From DASSBQ01 sp035250505 (GTDB lineage: Bacteria > Nitrospirota > Nitrospiria > Nitrospirales > Nitrospiraceae): 33,741 bases of DNA. The stretch covers positions 1 to 33,741 of the forward strand of contig DATFFC010000128.1 in assembly GCA_035250505.1 (NCBI GenBank). The letters are read 5' to 3'. Shown piece by piece: positions 24,989-32,444 of the stretch. A program made the translations under genes and the position numbers. The notes below the pieces were generated by a model. It was not told the DNA's origin, did no database searches, and saw only the letters and a list, made by a program, of their open reading frames with translations. Numbering within the stretch: position 1 is the stretch's first letter; each line of letters begins with the position of its first letter.

Positions 24989-25945
24989 CTAACTCGTTGC
25001 GGGATTGATCACGGGAGGCACGACGGTCTGTTGCCGATACCAGGCATAGGCGCCGGTAATACCCTGCGCGAGATCGATTTTCGAGTTCCATCCCAGCGCG
25101 GTCAATCGGGAGCAATCCAACACTTTCCTCGGAACACCGTCCGGCTTGGTCGCATCCCATGCGACGGGTCCCTCATATCCCACTATCCGGGCGACCAATT
25201 GCGCTAAATCGGCAATGGGAATATCGGTCCCCGTTCCGACGTTCACGCTCATGTCGCCGGAATAATGCTCCATGAGAAACAGGCAGGCTTCGGCGCAGTC
25301 GTCGACATGGAGAAATTCCCGCCGGGGCCGGCCGGACCCCCAGAGCATCGGCGGCACCCCGGTTTCCTTGGCCTCATGGAACTTTCTCATTAAGGCGGGC
25401 AACACATGCGATGTTTCCAAATCAAAATTGTCATGCGGGCCATAGAGGTTCGTCGGCATCGCGGCGATGAAGTCGCTGCCGTACTGGCGACGATAGGCCT
25501 GGCACATCTTGATCCCGGCGATCTTGGCCACGGCATACCATTCATTGGTCGGCTCCAGCGATCCGGTCAGCAAATACTCCTCCTTGATCGGCTGCGGACT
25601 GTTCCGAGGATAGATGCAGGAGGATCCGAGCAACAACAGCTTCTTGACCCCGTGAACATGCGCCTGGTGGATGACGTTGGTCTCGATCGCCAGGTTGTCG
25701 TACAGAAAGTCCGCCGGATAGGAATGGTTGGCCCAGATGCCGCCCACCTTCGCCGCCGCAAGAAAGACATACTCGGGTCTGGCCTCCGCAAAGAAGTCGG
25801 CCACTTCTCCTGATTGCCTCAAGTCCAGCTCGCTCTTCGTCCGCAGCAGCAAACGTTCGTGGCCTCGCGCTTCGAGGGCGCGCACCAATGCCGACCCCAC
25901 CATCCCGCGATGTCCTGCTACATAGATACGGGCTTTTTTTTCCAT
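24989..25945 (-). CDS. fcl: GDP-L-fucose synthase (Fcl/WcaG)
   Basis: Predicted 318-residue bifunctional 3,5-epimerase/4-reductase that converts the Gmd product to GDP-L-fucose using NADPH. Diagnostic features are AGHRGMVGSAL (residues 10-20), the catalytic SSCIYP (108-113), and Y137/K141 in NEWYAVAKIAG. Length and residue spacing match the E. coli enzyme closely. ATG start six bases after the gmd stop, with AGGAT upstream. Below it lies a 112-base gap before asnB, in which I see no clear promoter or terminator. Confidence 0.94.
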   Translation of the reverse strand: MEKKARIYVAGHRGMVGSALVRALEARGHERLLLRTKSELDLRQSGEVADFFAEARPEYVFLAAAKVGGIWANHSYPADFLYDNLAIETNVIHQAHVHGVKKLLLLGSSCIYPRNSPQPIKEEYLLTGSLEPTNEWYAVAKIAGIKMCQAYRRQYGSDFIAAMPTNLYGPHDNFDLETSHVLPALMRKFHEAKETGVPPMLWGSGRPRREFLHVDDCAEACLFLMEHYSGDMSVNVGTGTDIPIADLAQLVARIVGYEGPVAWDATKPDGVPRKVLDCSRLTALGWNSKIDLAQGITGAYAWYRQQTVVPPVINPATS

Positions 25946-25951
25946 AGCCGG

Positions 25952-26956
25952 TTATCCTCGCGATCCTGTGCCTTCAAGTTTTACACGCTCCATGGATAGA
26001 TCCGCCTCGACCATCATAACCGCCAGATCCCGGAAGCCGATCTTCGGCGTCCAGCCCAACCGTTGTTTGGCTTTGGTCGCATCCCCCATGAGGAGATCCA
26101 CTTCAGTGGGACGATAATACCGCCGATCGATTTTCACATGGGGGCGCCAGTCCAATCCGAGGTGGCCGAAGGCCACATCGAGGAACTCGCGGACGGTATG
26201 TGTCTCGCCGGTGGCAATGACATAATCGTCGGGGTGTTCCTGTTGCAGCATCAGCCACATCGCCTCCACGTAGTCGCCGGCAAATCCCCAATCGCGCCTC
26301 GCCTCGAGATTTCCCAGGAATAATTCTCGTTGCAAGCCGAGCTTGATGCGAGCCGCCGCCTTGGTGATTTTTCTCGTCACGAAGGTTTCTCCGCGCCGGG
26401 GCGACTCATGATTGAACAACAAACCGTTGCAGGCGAACAAGCCGTAGGCTTCTCGGTAGTTGACCGTCATCCAGTGGGCAAACAGCTTCGCCGCTCCGTA
26501 TGGGCTGCGCGGGTAAAAGGGGGTCGTCTCGCGCTGAGGAATCTCCTGCACCTTGCCGAACATCTCACTGGAAGAAGCCTGGTAGAACTTGGGCTTCAAG
26601 CCCGATTCCCTGATCGCCTCCAGAAGACGCACGGTCCCCAAGCCGGTGATCTCCGCCGTGTATTCTGGGATATCGAAGCTGACTCGCACGTGGCTTTGCG
26701 CCCCGAGATTGTAGATCTCATCCGGCCGAATGGTCCGGAGAATCCTGTTCATCGAACTCGCGTCGTTCAGGTCTCCATAGGCCAGATGCAGCCGGGCATC
26801 CGCCTGGTGCGGGTCTTGGTAAATCCCATCGATTCGGCCGGTGTTGAAAGAACTGGAACGCCGGATGATGCCGTAGACATCATATCCCTTGGCCAGCAGG
26901 AATTCCGCCAGATAGGACCCATCCTGCCCCGTGATGCCGGTGATCAGCGCCTTCAT
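25952..26956 (-). CDS. gmd: GDP-mannose 4,6-dehydratase (Gmd)
   Basis: Predicted 334-residue extended SDR enzyme that converts GDP-D-mannose to GDP-4-keto-6-deoxymannose, the branch point for GDP-L-fucose and related sugars. The motif TGITGQDGSYL (residues 6-16), the NLGAQSHV segment (83-90), the catalytic SSSEMFG region (128-134) and YxxxK (Y153, K157) are present. The ATG at 26956 overlaps the upstream stop (ATGA) and has AGAGG a few bases before it; longer frames would run into the upstream membrane-protein gene. It is followed six bases later by fcl, giving the complete two-step GDP-L-fucose route. Confidence 0.95.
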   Translation of the reverse strand: MKALITGITGQDGSYLAEFLLAKGYDVYGIIRRSSSFNTGRIDGIYQDPHQADARLHLAYGDLNDASSMNRILRTIRPDEIYNLGAQSHVRVSFDIPEYTAEITGLGTVRLLEAIRESGLKPKFYQASSSEMFGKVQEIPQRETTPFYPRSPYGAAKLFAHWMTVNYREAYGLFACNGLLFNHESPRRGETFVTRKITKAAARIKLGLQRELFLGNLEARRDWGFAGDYVEAMWLMLQQEHPDDYVIATGETHTVREFLDVAFGHLGLDWRPHVKIDRRYYRPTEVDLLMGDATKAKQRLGWTPKIGFRDLAVMMVEADLSMERVKLEGTGSRG

Positions 26957-28263
26957 AACCGGACCTCTTGGTGGTCCGGCACTCCGTCGGCGTCCCCTTT
27001 CGCGCCCCCTTCGGCCAGCAATGACGGATGACGCAGCACGGTCCCTGTCGCCACCAGAATCCAAAACAGATGGGAGAGGCTTCCCATGAACATGTAATCG
27101 AAGAGATTCCGGACACCGAACCCGACCACCGCCATGGCGATGCTCAGCGCCAGCACAGTCGACGGCGCCGTGGCAAGGTCATGTAGGCGAGAAGAAAGCA
27201 AGCGGATGAGCCGGATGAAGAGCCAGCAGAAACCGACCAGAGCCGGGATACCGCTGCCCAACGTAACCATGAGAAATGCGTTATGCATCGAGGGAGGAAC
27301 GCGCTCACGCTCGGGATACCGATTTTGAACGTCGGCCGCATATTCCGGGTGGCGTTTGATGAAGGTATTGTTTCCATAGCCGATGCCGACGATCGGATGC
27401 TCCTTGATATCTTGGAGGCCGAGCTTCCAGACTGAGATTCGCGACATGAACGTCCATCGATCCACGGTATCCGTCTGAAACCCGACCCGAGATAGGAGGA
27501 ACAAACTTGCCGTCAGAGCGGCTATGAGCCCGACCACAAGCAGAATATGCCGTCGTCGTTCGGCCAGAAACGCCATCGCCAGCCCCTGCGCCGCGTGCCC
27601 CAGCCACCCCGCTCTTCCATAGGAGGCAATTTGGGCCAGCACGGAGCCGACGAGGGCCGCGCCCGTCCCCAATCGGGCGATCCATTGCCGCTCCGTCACC
27701 AACAGGCCGACCAACACCGGAATCGAAAGAACCATGTACGTACTGAGCCAATTGTAATCGGACCGTAACGCGACCGCGCGCACAAAACGATCCCGCCAAT
27801 TTCCGCCGCGGCCGAAAAAATCGGCCAGCGCATAGAGCGAGAGCACGGCGCTTCCTACGGCGACCGCCGCCAACACGCGCCTTGCGAGCCGCTCGCCGCC
27901 CTGTTCTCGAAACACTAAAAGCGCCCAATAAAAGACCACGGCGTGAGCCACGAACTTGCGCCACTCGGCCAAACTATAGCCGACGTCGGTGGAAAACGGC
28001 ACCGTACACAGAACCCAGCCGAGAAAACAGCCGAGCGGCAGATCCACCGGTGTACGGACCCAGGGCGAACTCCGCATGCCGATCACCACCCCAACGGCCA
28101 GCGTGAGAAGAGTGAAGAACCCGTATTCCTGCCAGTGATACAGAGGAGGAAAGAAACTAGAACCCGCCATGACGATCAGGCCGATACCCTGGACCTTCCA
28201 AAACCCTTCATAGAACCTGAGCGTCACGACTGAGCCGTGCGCGGCTTGGAGTTGTTGTGCCAT
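26953..28263 (-). CDS. O-antigen ligase/polymerase family membrane protein (Wzy_C-like)
   Basis: Predicted 436-residue polytopic inner-membrane protein with many hydrophobic segments. It carries the large periplasmic loop and downstream HN motif (H327 in SMHNAFLM) characteristic of the O-antigen ligase/polymerase family, preceded by a typical segment ending HPIVGIGYGNN. Such proteins either polymerise undecaprenyl-linked repeat units (Wzy) or transfer the finished chain (WaaL); sequence alone does not separate them. Start is the ATG at 28263; longer in-frame readings overlap rmlD in low-complexity, Arg-rich sequence and are rejected. It ends in a four-base ATGA overlap with gmd. A second member of the family lies at 1-1537, so the locus has two, probably with divided roles. 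Confidence 0.82.
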   Translation of the reverse strand: MAQQLQAAHGSVVTLRFYEGFWKVQGIGLIVMAGSSFFPPLYHWQEYGFFTLLTLAVGVVIGMRSSPWVRTPVDLPLGCFLGWVLCTVPFSTDVGYSLAEWRKFVAHAVVFYWALLVFREQGGERLARRVLAAVAVGSAVLSLYALADFFGRGGNWRDRFVRAVALRSDYNWLSTYMVLSIPVLVGLLVTERQWIARLGTGAALVGSVLAQIASYGRAGWLGHAAQGLAMAFLAERRRHILLVVGLIAALTASLFLLSRVGFQTDTVDRWTFMSRISVWKLGLQDIKEHPIVGIGYGNNTFIKRHPEYAADVQNRYPERERVPPSMHNAFLMVTLGSGIPALVGFCWLFIRLIRLLSSRLHDLATAPSTVLALSIAMAVVGFGVRNLFDYMFMGSLSHLFWILVATGTVLRHPSLLAEGGAKGDADGVPDHQEVRL

Positions 28264-28315
28264 GAGATGAAATCCCGGGAAGTCCCGGCTCGGCAGGACA
28301 TCAGGGAGATACCCG

Positions 28316-29164
28316 TCACCGCGAGGACAGCGTGGATGTCGGCTGCTTGAGATACCCGCGCAACGCCTCTTTCCAGTGCGGCATGGCGATCCCCAATCGC
28401 CGCCTACGTCCCGCCGACAGGACCGAATAGGCAGGGCGCGCGGCTGGTCGGCCGACCTGATCCGTCGTGATGGGCTCCACCGTCGCCCGCTTGCCGGCCA
28501 ATGCGACAATCTCCTGCGCGAATTCGAACCAGCTGCAATCGCCGTCATTCGTCACATGCAGGATGCCTTGCACCTCGCTCCCCATGAGATTCCGTACAGC
28601 CGATGCCAGGTCTTGTGCTCTCGTGGGGCAACCGCGCTGATCGGCGACCACCTTGAGGACCGGGCGCTCGTCCGCCAAGGCCAGAATGGTCCTTACAAAA
28701 TGCTTCCCTTCGCCGCCGTAAAGCCAAGCGGTCCTGACAATTAAGACATTGTCGCATCCCGCCGACGCCTTGTCCTCTCCGGCCAGTTTGGATCGGCCGT
28801 AGTGATTGAGTGGAGCAGGAACATCCGTCTCCTCGTAGGGGCTGGTCTTGCGTCCGTCGAACACATAATCGGTCGAGAGATACAGCAAACGCGCTCCGGC
28901 TTGTTTTGCAGCCTGCGCCACCAGAGCCGTGCCCTCCCCGTTAACGGCCATGGCACGTTCCGGCTCTCGTTCCGCCCCATCGACGTCGGTGTAGGCGCCC
29001 GCATGAATGACGACATCGGGCGCCGCGTCGACAATCAGGCGCCCGCATGAAGGCTCAGCCAGGTCAAAGGCGGGCAGATCAAGCGGAATGACATCGCAGT
29101 CGACGAGCGTACGGCGTAGCTCGCGACCCAATTGACCATCCGCTCCCGTTATGGCGACGCGCAC
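28316..29164 (-). CDS. rmlD: dTDP-4-dehydrorhamnose reductase (RmlD)
   Basis: Predicted 282-residue NAD(P)H-dependent reductase for the last step to dTDP-L-rhamnose. Motifs are GADGQLGREL (residues 7-16), STDYVFDG (97-104) and YGRSK with Y122/K126. The start is a GTG at 29164 preceded by AAGAAGG with a six-base spacer, which decides it against longer readings that would run further into rmlB. It overlaps the end of rmlB by 16 bases. The 3,5-epimerase RmlC, which normally supplies its substrate, is not found in this window; it may lie elsewhere in the genome. Confidence 0.9.
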   Translation of the reverse strand: MRVAITGADGQLGRELRRTLVDCDVIPLDLPAFDLAEPSCGRLIVDAAPDVVIHAGAYTDVDGAEREPERAMAVNGEGTALVAQAAKQAGARLLYLSTDYVFDGRKTSPYEETDVPAPLNHYGRSKLAGEDKASAGCDNVLIVRTAWLYGGEGKHFVRTILALADERPVLKVVADQRGCPTRAQDLASAVRNLMGSEVQGILHVTNDGDCSWFEFAQEIVALAGKRATVEPITTDQVGRPAARPAYSVLSAGRRRRLGIAMPHWKEALRGYLKQPTSTLSSR

Positions 29165-30180
29165 GCTGTGCCTTCTTGGAGACGTTGGGTGTATTGCCGC
29201 CGGTAATATTCGCGGAACTCCCCGGACTTGATCTTGCGCCACCACGATTCATGTGTGCGATACCAGTCAACTGTTTGGCGCAGTCCATCTTCGAAGCGGA
29301 CGACCGGACGCCACCCCAGCGAGGCGGCTCTGGTGCAATCGACCGCATAGCGGCGGTCATGGCCGGGACGGTCCTGCACGAGACGGATCAGCGATCGCGG
29401 TTTGCCCAAACAGTCGACGATGAATTCCGCCACGGCGATGTTCTCGCGCTCGTTGCCGCCGCCGATATTGTAGACGCTGCCCGGCTCCCCGGATCGGAAC
29501 ACCTGCTCGATCCCGGCACAGTGATCGAACACGGACAGCCAATCGCGGCGATAGCGACCGTCCCCATAAAGCGGAAGCGGCTCACCATCGATCGCGTTCG
29601 TGATGAAGAGCGGAATGAACTTCTCGGGATATTGGTTCGGTCCGTAGGTATTGCTGCCCCTCGTCACCATCACCGGGAAACGGAACGTGGTCCAATAGCT
29701 CAACGCCAGCAAGTCGCCGCCCGCTTTGCTGGCGGAATAAGGACTTCGCGGCGCCAGCCGATCATCCTCGATTGAGCTGCCCGTTTCGACACTGCCGTAC
29801 ACCTCGTCGGTGCTGACCTGGAGGAACCGCCGGACGCCGGCCGCCCGCCCCTCCTCCAGCAGAATACCGGTGCCGACTACATCCGTGCTGGCAAATGTGC
29901 CCGGCTCGAGAATCGACCGATCGACATGCGTCTCCGCCGCGCAGTTGATGATTCCGTCGATCCGGTGCGCAGCCAGCACAGACCGCACCGTCGGCGCGTG
30001 ACAGATGTCACCCTGGACGAATCGGTACCGGGGCTCTGTCTGAAGATCCTCGAGATTGTCAAGATTGCCGGAATAGCGGAGCGCGTCGAGATTGACGACG
30101 GTATTGGCCTGGTCACGCAGCAGACGGCGAACCAGATGAGACCCGATGAATCCTGCTCCTCCGGTCACGAGGATGCGCAT
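29149..30180 (-). CDS. rmlB: dTDP-glucose 4,6-dehydratase (RmlB)
   Basis: Predicted 343-residue extended SDR enzyme that converts dTDP-glucose to dTDP-4-keto-6-deoxyglucose, the second step of the rhamnose pathway. Visible features are the N-terminal NAD motif GGAGFIGS (residues 7-14), the catalytic TDE triplet in STDEVYGS (124-126) and the YxxxK pair Y148/K152 in SPYSASKAG. Length is typical. The ATG directly abuts the rmlA stop codon. The last 16 bases overlap the start of rmlD. All catalytic residues are intact. Confidence 0.94.
   Translation of the reverse strand: MRILVTGGAGFIGSHLVRRLLRDQANTVVNLDALRYSGNLDNLEDLQTEPRYRFVQGDICHAPTVRSVLAAHRIDGIINCAAETHVDRSILEPGTFASTDVVGTGILLEEGRAAGVRRFLQVSTDEVYGSVETGSSIEDDRLAPRSPYSASKAGGDLLALSYWTTFRFPVMVTRGSNTYGPNQYPEKFIPLFITNAIDGEPLPLYGDGRYRRDWLSVFDHCAGIEQVFRSGEPGSVYNIGGGNERENIAVAEFIVDCLGKPRSLIRLVQDRPGHDRRYAVDCTRAASLGWRPVVRFEDGLRQTVDWYRTHESWWRKIKSGEFREYYRRQYTQRLQEGTACASP
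29171..29177 (-). promoter_or_regulatory. Ribosome-binding site that fixes the rmlD GTG start
   Basis: On the minus strand AAGAAGG lies six bases upstream of the GTG at 29164, inside the 3' end of rmlB. It supports the short RmlD, which begins VRVAITGADG as family members do. Confidence 0.6.
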
Positions 30181-30915
30181 TCATAACTCCATGAGATTGG
30201 CGCCGGTCTCGGCCACCAGTCTATTGGCGTGAAAGAGGGACTCGATGGTTCCGGCATCGGTCCACCAGCCGTCGAGCACATCCCAGGTCAATTCACCGGC
30301 TTTGATATAGGCATTGTTGACGTCGGTGATCTCCAATTCTCCGCGCCCCGACGGCTTCAAAGTCTTAATAATGTCAAAAACGGCAGCATCGTAGAAATAG
30401 ATGCCCGTAACTGCATACGGCGACCGGGGCATGGCCGGCTTCTCCTCGATGCTGAGGACGCGATTGCCCTGCAAGACAGGCACGCCGAACCGCTGCGGGT
30501 CCTTGACTTCTTTGAGGAGAATCTTGGCTCCTTTCTGCTGCGCGCGAAACGCGGTGGCGGCTTTCGCGATATTGCCTTGGATTAAATTGTCGCCGAGAAC
30601 CACGCAGATCGGCCCTTGATCCGCAAAGTATTCCGCCAGCCGCAGCGCATCCGCGATGCCGCCTTCTCCCTGTTGATAGGTATAGTTGAGCGAGCGTAGG
30701 CGAAAGTCCTTGCCGTTGCCCAATAATTTCAGAAAATCGCCGGCGCTGTTTCCGCCGGTGACCAGCATGATCTCGTCGATCCCGGCATTGACGAGCGTCT
30801 GAATGGGATAATAGATCATCGGCTTGTCGTAGACCGGCAGCAAATGTTTGTTGGTCACTTTGGTGAGCGGCAGCAGTCTGGTGCCCAAGCCGCCGGCAAG
30901 GACGACGCCTTTCAT
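30181..30915 (-). CDS. rmlA: Glucose-1-phosphate thymidylyltransferase (RmlA-like)
   Basis: Predicted 244-residue nucleotidyltransferase that joins dTTP and glucose-1-phosphate to give dTDP-glucose, the first step of dTDP-L-rhamnose synthesis. The signature GGLGTRLLPLTKV (residues 8-20), the substrate-contact segment KHLLPVYDKP (about 23-32) and the metal-binding GDN (108-110) are present. It is shorter than the enterobacterial enzyme (about 290 residues), lacking the C-terminal extension, as in other short RmlA-like proteins. ATG start with GAGG five bases upstream. Its TGA stop is followed immediately by the rmlB ATG, so the two should be translationally coupled. A related short UTP- or CTP-type transferase is possible, but adjacency to rmlB and rmlD favours RmlA. 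Confidence 0.88.
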   Translation of the reverse strand: MKGVVLAGGLGTRLLPLTKVTNKHLLPVYDKPMIYYPIQTLVNAGIDEIMLVTGGNSAGDFLKLLGNGKDFRLRSLNYTYQQGEGGIADALRLAEYFADQGPICVVLGDNLIQGNIAKAATAFRAQQKGAKILLKEVKDPQRFGVPVLQGNRVLSIEEKPAMPRSPYAVTGIYFYDAAVFDIIKTLKPSGRGELEITDVNNAYIKAGELTWDVLDGWWTDAGTIESLFHANRLVAETGANLMEL

Positions 30916-31048
30916 CGATACCTCGTCGGTGCATCCGTCCTATCGACGGGATCGGTGTGAGAACCGCGGATACGGGTTCGTGCGGCGGCACCGGTAAGGG
31001 GACGGGACCGAGACTTGTTGAGCGAACCAGCAGACTCGGTCTGAGGAG

Positions 31049-32185
31049 TCAGGCGCATGGTAGTTGATAGGCCGCAGGATGGAACGTCGGGACCCACTTC
31101 TGCAAGACGGCGACAATGCGGTCACTCTCACCTTCGCCGGCCATCGCAGTCAGGTCCTTGAAGAGTTCCTGTTCAAAGTCGGGACAAAGCGCGGCAGCAC
31201 TGACGGCGCGCTGGACCTTGGGATGCGCCGTCGGCTCCACCAGTTCGGTCTCTTCAAACAGGGCTTCTGAGAGCTTCTCGCCCGGTCTGAGGCCGATAAA
31301 TTCGACTTTGATGTCCTTGTCCGGCACCAATCCGGCCGACTCAATCATCCGGCGCGCCAGATCCACGATGAAGACCTGTTCGCCCATGTCGAGCACAAAT
31401 ACCTCGCCGCCGGTCCCCATCATGCCGGCCTGCAAGACCAATTGGACTGCTTCCGGAATGGTCATGAAGTACCGGCGGATATCCGGGTGTGTCACGGTCA
31501 CCGGGCCGCCCTTTCGAATCTGGTCGGCGAATAACGGGACGACGCTCCCATTGCTCCCAAGGACATTGCCGAAGCGGACGGCGGAAAAGCGGGTCTGCCC
31601 TAAGCCGTTCATGCTTTGAATGAGGAGTTCGGCAATGCGTTTCGTCGCCCCCATGATACTGGAGGGGTGAACCGCTTTGTCAGTGGAGAGGAGGACGAAC
31701 TGTGTCGCGCCGGACATCAAGGCAGCCCCCGCGACAATATGCGTGCCGAATACGTTGTTGCGCACGGCTTCCCCGGGAAACTGCTCCATCAGCGGCACGT
31801 GTTTATGGGCTGCTGCGTGGAACACGATGTCCGGTCGAGACGCCCGAAAGACGGAGGCGACTCGTTCTATCTGCGTGATGTCGCCGACAATCGGCATCAC
31901 ATTAACCGAGGGAAATTGGCGCCGCAGCTCTAAGTCGAGCAGATACACGCTGCTCTCATACCGGTCCAATAGGATCAGCATCTCCGCGCCATGGGCGGCG
32001 ATCTGGCGGCAGAGCTCGGCGCCGATCGAGCCTCCGGCGCCGGTCACGAGAATGCGCTTGCGCCTGATGAACGGTGAGAGACCGAGATCCTGCGCCTGTT
32101 CGAGATCATCGTCAAAACCAAACTCGGCCGGTTGGATGCCGTGAAGCAACCGGTGCCCTTGAAGCATTCCTTGCAACGATCTCAT
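31049..32185 (-). CDS. CapD/WbpM-type UDP-HexNAc 4,6-dehydratase, soluble short form
   Basis: Predicted 378-residue extended SDR enzyme. Relatives such as WbpM, PglF and CapD convert UDP-GlcNAc to its 4-keto-6-deoxy derivative, the precursor of several N-acetylated 6-deoxy sugars. The NAD-binding motif TGAGGSIG is at residues 48-55, the HAAAHKHVPLME segment at about 123-134 and the catalytic region STDKAVHPSSIMGATKR at about 167-183, with the usual Met in place of the SDR Tyr (M178, K182). Classical CapD/WbpM proteins are over 600 residues with N-terminal membrane helices; those are absent here, so it should be cytosolic. I chose the ATG at 32185 because it is closer to the folded domain; an in-frame ATG at 32242 adds 19 basic residues. 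Neither has a clear ribosome-binding site. Confidence 0.82.
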   Translation of the reverse strand: MRSLQGMLQGHRLLHGIQPAEFGFDDDLEQAQDLGLSPFIRRKRILVTGAGGSIGAELCRQIAAHGAEMLILLDRYESSVYLLDLELRRQFPSVNVMPIVGDITQIERVASVFRASRPDIVFHAAAHKHVPLMEQFPGEAVRNNVFGTHIVAGAALMSGATQFVLLSTDKAVHPSSIMGATKRIAELLIQSMNGLGQTRFSAVRFGNVLGSNGSVVPLFADQIRKGGPVTVTHPDIRRYFMTIPEAVQLVLQAGMMGTGGEVFVLDMGEQVFIVDLARRMIESAGLVPDKDIKVEFIGLRPGEKLSEALFEETELVEPTAHPKVQRAVSAAALCPDFEQELFKDLTAMAGEGESDRIVAVLQKWVPTFHPAAYQLPCA

Positions 32186-32216
32186 GGAGGCAATGCCCGC
32201 TCCGACATTCTTCAAA

Positions 32217-32228
32217 CCGACCGATCGG
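32217..32228. repeat. Second copy of the palindrome, one mismatch
   Basis: CCGACCGATCGG differs from the central 12 bases of the palindrome at 32341-32354 at one position. It lies between the promoter-like site and the preferred capD-like start at 32185. If translation began instead at the ATG at 32242 it would be inside the coding region. Confidence 0.35.
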
Positions 32229-32268
32229 CAGCGGCGTGGCATGCACAGCCGGTTTCAGCCGCCACCAT

Positions 32269-32297
32269 CCTGTAGCAGATGGGCAAGAAAAACTCAA
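32269..32297 (-). promoter_or_regulatory. Weak promoter-like site upstream of capD-like gene
   Basis: On the minus strand TTGAGT (32292-32297, four of six matches to TTGACA) and TACAGG (32269-32274, three of six matches to TATAAT) are separated by 17 bases. The match is weak. Its position between two copies of a palindrome, in the only sizeable gap of the locus, is the main reason to list it. Confidence 0.2.
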
Positions 32298-32340
32298 CAG
32301 CCGGCGGTGCGAATTCTGATTCCTGGATGCTGAACAACGA

Positions 32341-32354
32341 GCCGACCGGTCGGC
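32341..32354. repeat. Perfect 14-base palindrome, possible operator
   Basis: GCCGACCGGTCGGC is its own reverse complement. A near copy, CCGACCGATCGG, lies 125 bases away at 32217-32228, and the two sites bracket a weak promoter-like sequence upstream of the capD-like gene. Two copies of a dyad in one intergenic region are what a dimeric regulator's operator looks like, but no regulator gene is present in the window and chance cannot be excluded. Confidence 0.4.
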
Positions 32355-32444
32355 AGGCCGTAGAAGTCATACCAAGGCGTTCGCAACAGCGAATCCTCGA
32401 TTGCACGGGAAGTGTTGAACGCCAATACCGATACATCGAAGAAG

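Larger units (their letters stand above)
32186..32444. other. Intergenic region between lhgO and capD-like gene
   Basis: This is the longest stretch without a supported gene. It holds two related palindromes, a weak promoter-like site and short open frames on both strands (for example 32212-32436 minus and 32279-32500 plus). None of these frames has a recognisable domain or a clear ribosome-binding site, so I call no gene. A six-base inverted repeat (32441-32446 with 32452-32457) spans the lhgO stop codon but has no following T tract in transcript sense, so it is not a convincing terminator. The region may be the regulatory boundary between lhgO and the polysaccharide operon. Confidence 0.5.

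Noticed and set aside
30916..31048. Small hairpins between the capD-like gene and rmlA (for example 31031-31043)
   Set aside because: Stems of five bases with no T tract are expected by chance in G+C-rich DNA; neither a terminator nor a regulatory RNA is supported.
32212..32436. Short minus-strand frame (74 codons) in the gap upstream of the capD-like gene
   Set aside because: No domain, no ribosome-binding site and competing frames of similar quality; possibly a gene remnant but not supportable.
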